Assembly: GCF_000485595.1 (NCBI RefSeq)
Contig: NW_014577984.1
Coordinates: 97,986 to 125,090, forward strand
Direction of reading: 5' to 3'
DNA from: Priapulus caudatus
Lineage: Eukaryota; Priapulida; Priapulimorpha; Priapulimorphida; Priapulidae
Length of the DNA: 27,105 bases
Shown: positions 19,228-27,105 of the stretch, one piece after another
Position numbering within the stretch: the first letter of the stretch is position 1
Layout of the letters: each line of letters opens with the position of its first letter
The notes under the pieces: model-generated
Told to the model about the DNA's origin: nothing
The model's input: the letters and a program-made list of their open reading frames with translations, nothing else
Databases searched by the model: none
Position numbers and translations under genes: made by a program

Positions 19228-22200
19228 CTTGCGAGCCAACATTTGCACAGGAATCCTACTTGCTTGGATGTGTGCTGTCAGTTTTTCCCGGAATGTACGA
19301 CCACACTTCTCCTTCCGCTGATGCCTACGCCTACATCCCTTATTCATTTCTGTATCATCGCAGGACTTCTTTGGTTCATCTCGCCTTGTTTCGGCCAAAT
19401 TCGAAGGAACACTGACAGACTCGGCCGACTCACAGTTCCTTTTACTTTTCTGCAGCGATCGCCCTAAAGCATGCAGCTTGCTTTCTCGTGGCCGACTGGG
19501 AATTAGTTGGGAGGTAGCCTGTACATTGTTCTTTCTAACCTTGGCAACGATCTCACATAGATTAGCACCTGTATTGGGGCTTGAAATGATGTGATGCATT
19601 CGCCTGTTATCCTCCGTAATTTCTTCATTTGTAGTCGAATCAGATTCAAAGCCAGCTTGATGGTCCTCCTGGAACTGACCTTCCACTTTACCATCCATAT
19701 CATGCAGATTAATGCATCCCCGCTTGTCAATGCAATTCAGCCAGGAAGGAGGTAGCACTGGCACAATCACCTTCACTTTGACATTTTCTAGTTTTCGATC
19801 AGATATTTTCTCTTGTTCAATCAGCATCGGATTCTCCTGTAAATCGTCATCACTACTCTTACATTCACTCGCATCCACACGTCTTTTTTCGAAAGGAAAA
19901 CACCCAACTGTTTTCCTCAGGCTTGCTTCTAAGTCTACATCTGGGCCATCTCTAAATATGATCATCGAGTCGCTACTTGACGTAGAATCAATGCGCACCT
20001 TACGACGGACGCCAGTGTTTTTCATACGACCCACGTATCGAATATTGCTGCCATCTGTACACGAATTGTCGACCTCATCGTCGCATTGGTCGCTTACGCG
20101 TTGGCAGACCGGTTCTTCGTGTTCGTGAAATGCAGGTCCTACGTTCAACTCTTCTTCGTAAGGAAGACCCGGCAGATCAATCACTTCCTTACGCTGGCTG
20201 TGGACCACACCATCCGTGAAGTCGCCAGAGATGTATCTCTTCTGCTCGCCGTCTGTGTCAGAATCCACGCCTAGCACAAAGCCCTGTGACTCCTCAACGT
20301 AAGACTCGCTGCGACCGGAGTCAACACTGATGACGCTGCCGTCGCTCTCATTTCCCTCGCCGCAGCATCCCAACTGAACCCGACCTGAGCTGGTAGTAGT
20401 CACACCATCTCCGTGATTTCTGGATGGCGGCAAGGAATCCGTATCACGACCGCAGGAAAGGTCCTCTAGACGATCCAGCAAGATACCCTCCTCGTCGTCG
20501 CTCGATATTAGTATAACTTCATCATCCTGCGAGAAGCTGAAGACGTCGTTCACGACTGCTGGTTTTTCTTGCGCAACATCCTCTATTTTCATGATAGAAG
20601 CTTTTAGTTCACGGGTTAGCGGTTCACTGTTCGGTTCCAGTGCTGCATCTTGAAGGTTTCTTGAAGGCTCCTTTCCTTCATTCACAGTTTCCGTTGGTGA
20701 TGGCTTCTGTTTGTTGTTAAAGTGCGTAAACACAGAAAGCGCAGCATGCACACCTAGAGAACTTTCTACCGTAGGTTGAATTCGAAGACGAGACTCGTTC
20801 ATTACGGCTTTCTTAATTTCTGAAAAAGGTATCTTTGTATACCTCTCTAGCTCTTGTACATCTTTAATAATCTGTTCCTTATCAGAATCACCTAGTCTGT
20901 GCTCTAGCCGCTTCAAGTTTTGTTGTTTGACATGCTTGTCACCTTCCTCGTTTTTTATGTTTTTTAGAACTCCGTTCCTATTGTCACTATCATAGACTTC
21001 TGCAGTTTGTACAGAGTCACGGTTGTCTGTGTTTCTATCACAACTATGAACCTTGGCTCTATTACTACTTGTAGACAGTCTTTCTACTAACAAGTTTGGA
21101 TGCTTCATTTTCTCGCTATCGTCCGAGTATTCCGCAGTATTAAGAACTTTATCTATATGATTGATTTGTTTGTCACCTTCCTCATTTTTCATGTTTCTTA
21201 GAACTTCCTTTATATTTTCACTATTATATTCATCTGCAGGAAGAACAGAGACAGAGTTTTCTATGTTTCTGTCACAAGCAACCTTTGTTCTGTCACTACC
21301 TGTAGATGACCTTTCCCCAAAAAAGTTTGGATGTGTCACACTCTTGTCACTTGCATTTTTCACACTGCTATTTACATGAGTTATATCCTCCTTCACATGC
21401 TCATCTGCAGCTATTCCCCAGTCGGGTTTTAGTACTTTTCTATCACAATACGCAAACTCTCCATCGTCACTGCTTGTACTGTCGTCAATAATATTATTTC
21501 TTAATAGTTTTTGGCTCTGGTGATATTTGCGCTTCTGAGGATGTAATGGTGACAATGAACCATCGCTTGTATGTGGCAAAATGAAATCCTCTAAATTTGA
21601 AAAGCAATCCAGGCAACCAGGCTGTCTAGGACTGCAATGCTTTAACTTTGGCGAGTTGTCATTAACTCCAGGAGTTGTCTCCACTTGGTGCATCTGCTCT
21701 TCAGTGCTACGCTTGTGGAAGTCGGACACAGCCAATCTGTCTTTCCAACGGAGATCCTCATTTAGCAGAAAGCGCGTATCATCTACACGGCACAGAACCA
21801 CCTTCACCACTGGTGTTCTAATCTCTGGCTCTCTAGATGCGAGCGAAGCCACCACCACCTTTTTGTCACTCTGACAATTTGAGAGACAATCATTTATGGT
21901 TTGGTCGTCAGTCTTTCCTCTCCTCATTAGTGCATCTAGCGACGGAAAGTCGGGAAGTGAATCTTCAGTCGAAACACAGGTGTCGTTGGTGAATCTTAGT
22001 TTATCTTGCTCGAGGCGTGCCCGTCTTCTAACTGGACTGCTTTGCTTGGAATGCTTGCTGCCCTCGACCCTGGCCTTCTTACTGCAAATGTTAGACTTCT
22101 GGCTAACACATTCTGCTTCTGCATTTTCTGTCTCGGGGAAACTTGACTCAGTATCAAATATATCTGATGGGAACCGAAGGGAGCTGTCAAGGGACTGCTT

Positions 22201-22701
22201 TTGACTGCTATGGCTAGTCCGGTGATGGCTCAAGCTCCTTGAATTACATTGCCCTGGACTAAGATACTTAAGTGTGCTGTTTAAAGACAAATATCTATGA
22301 CGATTGGCACATTTTCCAACCGTTGGCACATTGCAGTTTCTTGGACTTTGCGAAGATATGCTATTGTACCTTGGTGCACTTGACTGGACCTTCACTGTCT
22401 CCTCGCATGAAGAAGATGATTTTGTACTTTGTTTGTTATTGTTTTTATTACCCAAAGCACCCCTTTGAAGAGGGCCGGTACCTTTGTTGCGTTTCTTCTT
22501 GGTCCGACATAAAACTTTGCCACTGACGTGTGATGACGATGAAGAGGACTTATAGGGCGAGAACAGCTTCTTGCTACCAGTTGACCCACTGCTCCTAAAT
22601 ATTTTCTGTGGGTCATCAAAATCCTCACCAGAGCTGGAGGAATCTATGTAGCTGGTTTTGTACCTGGGTTTCATCATCTCTATCTTGCTCAAGAACAGTT
22701 G
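19228..22701 (-). CDS. SETX: SETX giant exon: Ser/Asp-rich disordered region
   Basis: The exon is 1,158 codons long, phase 0 at both ends, with donor AAG/GTAAGT. It opens QLFLSKIEMMKP, then SSSSGEDFDDP. The sequence is hydrophilic and Ser, Asp, Glu and Lys rich, with no globular domain until Lys/Arg-rich patches near the end (CRRRHQRKEKCGRTFREKL), which could be nuclear localisation signals. A SUMO-interaction-like motif (EVILISSDDEE) and a 78-residue duplication lie inside. Human SETX also encodes its disordered middle in one very large exon, supporting orthology. The 5' boundary is uncertain: an acceptor at AATTAG places CAA first, but the same frame continues upstream through a TAG. The first in-frame ATG is at 22677-22675. 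Confidence 0.82.
20485..20523 (-). other. SUMO-interaction-like motif in the giant SETX exon
   Basis: The residues DDEVILISSDDEEG form a hydrophobic core (VILI) flanked by acidic and serine residues on both sides, the form of a phosphorylation-tunable SUMO-interacting motif. Human SETX function is known to involve SUMO, so a SIM here is plausible. It is predicted from the motif alone. Confidence 0.55.
20925..21348 (-). repeat. 78-residue duplication inside the giant SETX exon
   Basis: Two in-frame segments 234 bases apart share HPN..ERSST.S.R.KV, CDRN, and then NEEGDK. The plus-strand anchor ACCTTCCTC occurs at 20941 and 21175. The copies have diverged at the protein level, so the duplication is not recent. 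Confidence 0.85.
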
Positions 22702-22749
22702 CTAATTAGCAAGAATCTTTATACACTCCCGCATTGTGGATCCGGTATC
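22702..22749 (-). other. Alternative upstream exon segment ending in an in-frame TAG
   Basis: A strong acceptor (TTACATTTTAG) precedes 22749. From there sixteen codons run in the same frame as the giant exon: DTGSTMRECIKILAN, then TAG at 22704-22702, then CAA of the exon. The TAG is also the AG of the acceptor used in the model. Either splicing uses the downstream AG and removes the stop, or this allele carries a nonsense codon. Confidence 0.4.
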
Positions 22750-22867
22750 CTAAAATGTAACACACAATTTATAAGCAATATTATAGATAGCAATTGTTAA
22801 TCAAATATATTTAAAGTAACTTTACGTAATAGTACTATATATAATAGTACTATTGTAACTTGTGTAT

Positions 22868-23058
22868 AAATATGTACATGCATGTTAGCCCGGCTAGGCT
22901 CTACAACTGTTGCCACGTATTGAAAAGTGAGAAGGCAACTTGTGGCTACATGTATGTTTACAATAATGAGCATGTACGTGCAACCACAAGCTACCTTCTC
23001 ACATCTCACTACATGGAAAGAGCCGTACAGACTGGTCAGGCTAATGCATGTGTATATA
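22868..23058. mobile_element. Palindromic (foldback) MITE
   Basis: The two halves are imperfect reverse complements around a short loop near 22956-22970. The inner stems are GAGAAGGCAACTTGTGG and CCACAAGCTACCTTCTC, and the outer ones contain CATGTTAGCC and GGCTAATGCATG. Length is about 190 bp with no open frame. The hAT element at 23087 is inserted just beyond its right end. Confidence 0.75.
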
Positions 23059-23078
23059 CATGTACATGTATATGTATG

Positions 23079-23086
23079 CGTATATA
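23079..23086 (+). repeat. hAT target-site duplication, left copy
   Basis: CGTATATA directly precedes CAGGGCCGG and is repeated exactly at 24623-24630. Eight bases is the duplication length made by hAT transposases. Confidence 0.92.
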
Positions 23087-23521
23087 CAGGGCCGGTGCTA
23101 CCATTAGGCCAACTAGGCTGCCGCCTAGGGCGCAGACCTCAGAGGGGTGCAGTACTGACCTTTGAGGATCACAGTTTTATACAATAGATCCATCTGTGTA
23201 ACTGCAAGATATTGTAAAGATTTCCAGGCCTGCATCAGTTAAAAGTTATGTAGATCTAGGCTAGTCTACATGTATATAATATATTCACTACTAAATTCTG
23301 GGTGTTTGATTTATAGATGGAATTAAAAAACACAAGTTATATTTCAATGCAAATCTTGTCTACGTAATTTCATCATGCTGACTTCACTTTCCTATACCAA
23401 AAACTGGGGTACAAGGCCAGCACCCCTAGCGGACGTGAATCTTAATATTGTTTTCAACACTAACAATAGCGATAGCAGTCTGATGATATCATAGGGTGAC
23501 GGACGTCACAGAAAGAAATGA

Positions 23522-24132
23522 CAGTTTGAGTATGAGGCCCAGGAAGAGGCACCACAAGATTCAAAGCAGATATTCAAAGTAGGTTTCTACTATGGTGTCT
23601 TAGACATGGCCATACAATCTCTTGAAGAGAGATTCCAACATCTACAACAATATAATTCCCTATTTGGCTTCCTGTATGATATATACAGTATAAAGAAAAA
23701 AATCTACTGAAGATGTACTTAAAATTAAGGGCTGCAAGAATTTGGAAAAACCATTGATGCATAATGGAAATAAAGATATTGATGCTGAAGATCTGTGTTG
23801 CAAACTTATGGCAATAGCTCGAAGACTTCCAAAGTCTATGCCGCCACGAGATGTACTTCTCTTTCTACTACAACTCCTGGATAATGTGCCTAATGTTTCC
23901 GTTGCTCCAAGGATCCATCATCCTTCTCACACTTCCAGTAGCAGTGGCAAGTCGTGAGCGTAGTTTCTCAAAGCTCAAACTTATAAAAACTTACATACGC
24001 TCAACAATGTTGCAAAAGAGACTAGATGGCTTGGCAACTATATCAATTGAACATGCCCAGGTATCAGCACTTGATCTGACTGAATTGGTGACAAAATTTG
24101 TAAATGAAAAGGCTCACAAAGTGAGATTTTGA
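23522..24132 (+). pseudogene. hAT transposase remnant with C-terminal dimerisation domain
   Basis: Three fragments in three frames make up the relic. The first, 23522-23710, has FKVGFYYGVLDMAIQSLEER and ends at TGA. The second, from 23742, has DLCCKLMAIARRLPKSMPP. The third, about 23926-24132, has LPVAVASRERSFSKLKLIK and YIRSTMLQKRLDGL, the hAT dimerisation domain with its ERSFSKLK core, typical of the ZMYM-like group. The DNA-binding and N-terminal catalytic parts are gone, and at least two frameshifts separate the pieces. It cannot mobilise itself. Confidence 0.9.
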
Positions 24133-24179
24133 TGGGCCTGAAATTAAAACTTGTATTTTAACACAATTCACAAGATTAT

Positions 24180-24371
24180 TACCTCCGACAAGGACTTAAG
24201 AGGGTAGGTTTTTAACCCCATTTGTCTGTTATTTGTTTGTTTCTGTCTGACTGTGAGCAAACATTGTCCTAACATGACGGGTTGCTAAGGCCAAGTAACC
24301 TTAAAAGGTATATGGACTTAAAGGTATGTGAAGTAAAAGGTTTTAATGTTGTGTTGCCCTTGGCGGAGGTA
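24180..24371. mobile_element. MITE nested in the hAT element
   Basis: The ends are TACCTCCGACAAGG and CCTTGGCGGAGGTA, a 14-base inverted repeat with one mismatch, around 192 bp. It lies just after the hAT transposase stop. Flanking bases allow a short TA or TTA duplication. It has no open frame. The related diverged copy is at 15345-15668. Confidence 0.8.
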
Positions 24372-24622
24372 TATCGAGTGCCCTTTAGTTAAAAATAATT
24401 TGTGTCAAAATGTTTTCTTTTGTATTTCAGAAAAATAATCAAAGATTGATGTGTTACTTATTCTTGCAATTTAAAATAAATTTAGCAGTTTCAAGTGTTG
24501 TGCTTATTATTTTTTCTACAAAACATCTGTTTTTGAAAATCAAAGTTGGCAATTTTTTTTGGGGGGGTGCAAGTATATAGTTGGCCTTGCCTAGGGCGCA
24601 AAATAGTCTGGCACCGGCCCCA

Positions 24623-24630
24623 CGTATATA
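24623..24630 (+). repeat. hAT target-site duplication, right copy
   Basis: CGTATATA follows GGCCCCA directly and matches 23079-23086 exactly. Confidence 0.92.
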
Positions 24631-24716
24631 AACTAATAAATGTGTATCTGTGCTGTATGTTCATGATAACGAATGCAGAGGTAGTACTAGTATCCTGAGG
24701 TGGATATTAAGAAGAA

Positions 24717-24815
24717 TATAAATATGTAATGTAATATTTAATGTAATATGTAATGTAATATGTAATGTAATATGTATATGTCATAAATAATAATGCAATA
24801 TGTAATGTAATATTA
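24717..24815. repeat. AT-rich 12-bp tandem repeat
   Basis: Units of TAATGTAATATG repeat about seven times with small changes and one TATATGTCATAAATAA interruption. Confidence 0.85.
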
Positions 24816-24873
24816 CTAAACTGTCAGAATAACATGACACAGGAAGAATAATCCTCTAAACTTACAACCTTAG

Positions 24874-25045
24874 GTACCTGTAACACGCCAGTATAAACAT
24901 AACTCAGAGTGAAAGATAACACACATAGTTTATTCGTCCACTTCTTATTCCGCCATCTTCCAACTCCCGCGATCACACCACGTGACCCTTCACACATACA
25001 GGGCGGGAACACACAGAACAAGACTACGCGGTGTGATACAGTACC
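24874..25045 (-). mobile_element. Solo LTR with 5-bp target-site duplication
   Basis: On the minus strand the LTR runs from TGTATCACACC (25040) to GTGTTACA (24879), 162 bp, with TGTA/TACA ends. GGTAC flanks it on both sides (25045-25041 and 24878-24874). An AATAAA signal lies inside (plus 24929-24934). This is the product expected when two LTRs of one element recombine and delete the interior. It shares only the TGTA start and TACA end with the LTR at 5941, so it is a different family. Confidence 0.78.
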
Positions 25046-25155
25046 TATACCCTAGATACTATACCTATAGACACATGCCCGTTGCATAATAGTCAAGTAT
25101 GACTATGGCGTTGGCAGAATCATCAGTATGTTGATCACAGGCACTTGAAATGTCT

Positions 25156-25282
25156 CAATAAAAAAAATAATGGTAAATAAACACGAAATGTATTTAGGCA
25201 ATAATAGGCGAAATAGAGTAGAGAAACATTAAGACTTTGGTAGTAAATACATTTCGTGTTTATTTACTTCTTTTTTTTATTG
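25156..25282. repeat. Near-perfect long inverted repeat (hairpin)
   Basis: Arms at 25156-25196 and 25244-25282 are almost exact reverse complements, including GTAAATAAACACGAAATG paired with CATTTCGTGTTTATTTAC. They are separated by a 47-bp loop. The outer parts are A-rich versus T-rich with two extra bases on the left. It could be a small foldback MITE or, if transcribed, a small-RNA precursor. No flanking duplication was found. Confidence 0.85.
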
Positions 25283-25289
25283 CCAGGAC

Positions 25290-26530
25290 GCTTCCACGTG
25301 CCTCGGTGGAGTGTGATGTTGCCAATAGGTAGAGAGCGCCTTAGAAAGAAGCAACTGAACGAAGGCAGTGGTTCTCTATGGAAGACCTTAGGATTTATTT
25401 TTATTTTTTAAGGGATTAACAGGCATTAAGCATTACTTTTATTAGAGCCTTGGGTAGGACTCGGTCATATGGATCAAATTATTTTCTTTTTTCGATCGAT
25501 TATGATTTTTTTTTTTCGATATTTCGCATCCGATTGGATCGCATTCCGATTAATATATTTAATAAAAACATTGAGCCGTGAAAGTACAGTAAACTCATGT
25601 ATTGTGTGTCTACTATATAAACTTGCATTTTATACATCGCTGTGCTTAAATACAAACATGGACGCGTAAGTATCATATTTATCTGAATTCAACCAGGCAT
25701 TGACCTCGGCGTCGCGGCTCGATTGGGGCGATAGCCAGCAGGACATGCTTTTACGCGTAGACTCAGAATTTTATTTATAGACGATTCAGTGAGACAGGAT
25801 ACGCCACGCAGAGACAATAGAACACTCCACACGTTATTGATGATCTCTGTATGCAATGCGCCCGGACTACTTCCGATAATGGCGCGCGGCGCTCAGTCAA
25901 AAAGCTACCGATGCTCCCCTGGCTACATTTTAGCAAAAAAAAAAAAAAAAATCGGATCGCTATTTTCGATTTATTCGATACTCGATATCGAGCGCAAATC
26001 CATCGGCGATTGTATCGAGAGGTCGGGCATCGATGACAGTCCTAGGCCTTGGGGCCTATTTTTTGGGGTTCTTAAGGCGGACTACTTTTTCGTCAAGTTG
26101 ACTGAATGGACGGCATGTTAACATTTTATCTACATTTAATTATATTAGACATTAATGGATATTGTTGGTGCTATATATTGTATAATAATTTTGTATATAT
26201 TTATTAATATGTTTGCGCTATATTTGTACAATTTTGTATCCTGTATGTAATAACTTCTGTGTGTATATTTTGTTTGATTGTACTGACTTTGTTGTTAAAA
26301 TAATACTTGCAATTCAAGCCTTCCGTCGGCTGTGAAAACGATTTTATAAAATAAGAAACCAGTCAATAATCATTAATCAATTCTGCATGAGCTATCATAT
26401 GCCTACGTACTGCTTTTATTCTTTGAAACACTGACTGGCAGTGTGACTGCATTGAACTGAAAGTCAAAACACGTTTGAGTTACCACATTATCAAGCTCAT
26501 GTGATGTCATATACATCAATTTCTAGAGCA
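25290..26530. other. Non-coding AT-rich region, nothing recognised
   Basis: T-rich (about 25505) and A-rich (about 25933-25950) runs with ATCGGAT-like words next to them suggest a decayed repeat. No open frame shows a domain, and no senataxin N-terminal exon was found on the minus strand. Confidence 0.45.
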
Positions 26531-26531
26531 T

Positions 26532-27105
26532 GAAACAGAAGTGTCCGCGAAGCGACCAGCGCGCTCATCTCAACGTCTACTCCCGTAACCTGTGTGGAGT
26601 GGTGGGATTCTAGGTAAACCCTGATTAGTCCCAATGTTGTTCACATACGCGCCGAAACAGTGCGAAGCCACGGGTACGGGGTAATCAGGAACCTTCTCAA
26701 AGGAATGTTCGTTGGATCGTTTATGAAGTTGCCACAAGATCGCGCACATACGTTTTAAGTGTCTTGAAGCATTACAAAAGATCCGGAAGCCCCAATCGTA
26801 CCGTGTGTAGTACCAACAACTAATTGCAAGACAGAATAGGCATAAGCAGCTCATCCACTTTAGGGCCTACGCGCAAGCCTACAGGCTGAATAACGAGCTG
26901 CCACCTGCTAACTACATTGACGCAGGCAAAAACTACACAGTACTATCACCACTAACATGCACTGCGCAGTGGCATAACGTTACATGTAACACACTGCACA
27001 GTAACAGAACTGCCATAGAAATTATACGATTTAAGGAGCATAAACCGACTTCATCTCGTCACGCAATAATTACTCTAAATTTCACTGTGACATTGTAAGC
27101 CTGGT
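26532..27105 (+). repeat. Dispersed repeat, copy R (about 570 bp, runs off the edge)
   Basis: This is the same-orientation partner of 2322-2865. It has many single-base insertions relative to that copy (for example ATTCTAGGTAAACCCTGATTAG against ATTCTAGTAAACCCTGTTAG), which is why no frame is conserved. The alignment still holds at the right edge of the window. Confidence 0.8.

Larger units (their letters stand above)
5057..22701 (-). other. SETX: Senataxin-like helicase gene, ten-exon partial model
   Basis: Transcript order from the right: 22701-19228, 18835-18700, 18380-17175, 15272-15136, 14574-14457, 14170-14000, 13540-13431, 11575-11426, 5594-5372, 5208-5057. All introns are GT-AG, phases match at every junction, and the sum is 5,877 bases, or 1,959 codons. 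SETX/Sen1 proteins are Upf1-like 5'-3' RNA/DNA helicases that resolve R-loops and help terminate transcription in the nucleus. The assignment rests on the Walker A exon, the motif Ia exon and the following SLDAQVE.ARMK stretch, which resembles the SETX family more than IGHMBP2, UPF1 or AQR. The DEAG box, motifs III-VI and the C-terminus are missing because they lie left of position 1. No second nearby gene was found, and the introns are heavily invaded by transposons. Confidence 0.88.
23087..24622 (+). mobile_element. Non-autonomous hAT transposon
   Basis: The element begins CAGGGCCGGTGC and ends GCACCGGCCCCA, so its ends are inverted repeats matching over GGGCCGGTGC. A subterminal GCCTAGGGCGCA occurs near both ends in the same orientation. 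It is 1.54 kb with an exact 8-bp duplication outside. It holds three broken transposase pieces on the plus strand and a nested MITE. The right terminal base pair differs from the expected CTG, which would impair cutting. Confidence 0.93.

Noticed and set aside
24824-25021. 65-codon minus-strand frame as a SETX N-terminal exon
   Set aside because: It coincides with the solo LTR and has no similarity to a Sen1-type N-terminal domain.
2322-27105. One giant mobile element bounded by the two 550-bp repeats
   Set aside because: The copies are too diverged and indel-rich to be terminal repeats of one insertion, no target duplication is visible, and the interior is a normal host gene.

Overview
The window is animal (metazoan) nuclear DNA, most likely from a marine invertebrate. 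Genes are split by GT-AG introns, introns are long and full of decayed Ty3/Gypsy and hAT copies, and microsatellites, minisatellites and MITE-like repeats are abundant. The exact phylum cannot be read from the sequence. No prokaryotic gene layout, CRISPR array, tRNA or rRNA gene was seen.

The one host gene is on the minus strand: a senataxin (SETX/Sen1)-like superfamily 1B helicase, recovered as ten exons between 22701 and 5057. Every junction is GT-AG and every phase joins, giving 1,959 open codons. Transcript order is a 3.5-kb exon (19228-22701) coding a long Ser/Asp-rich, probably disordered region; a small predicted exon (18700-18835); an exon with a Val/Glu/Gln/Pro repeat (17175-18380); four exons leading into the helicase (15136-15272, 14457-14574, 14000-14170, 13431-13540); the Walker A exon (11426-11575); the motif Ia exon (5372-5594); and a charged helical exon (5057-5208). 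The DEAG box, the second RecA domain and the C-terminus lie beyond the left edge. Any N-terminal domain lies to the right or was not recognised.

The left edge (1-1924) is a Ty3/Gypsy element on the minus strand: LTR, primer binding site, then directly RNase H tail and integrase, with gag, protease and reverse transcriptase missing. It ends in an inverted duplication of its own integrase. From 2322 to 4860 there are dispersed and tandem repeats, two of which end in a (GGAC)n tract plus a hairpin. A second, plus-strand Gypsy relic (5941-11236) sits in the intron between the Walker A and motif Ia exons. It too lacks gag, protease and most of the reverse transcriptase.

The right part (22750-27105) holds a palindromic MITE, a non-autonomous hAT element with an 8-bp target-site duplication and a nested MITE, a solo LTR with a 5-bp duplication, a near-perfect long hairpin, and the second copy of a 550-bp dispersed repeat whose first copy is at 2322. 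No new multi-gene system is supported. The most unusual points are the repeat-expanded SETX architecture, an in-frame stop at the 5' splice boundary of its giant exon, the two parallel internally deleted retroelements, and several apparently unnamed repeat families.
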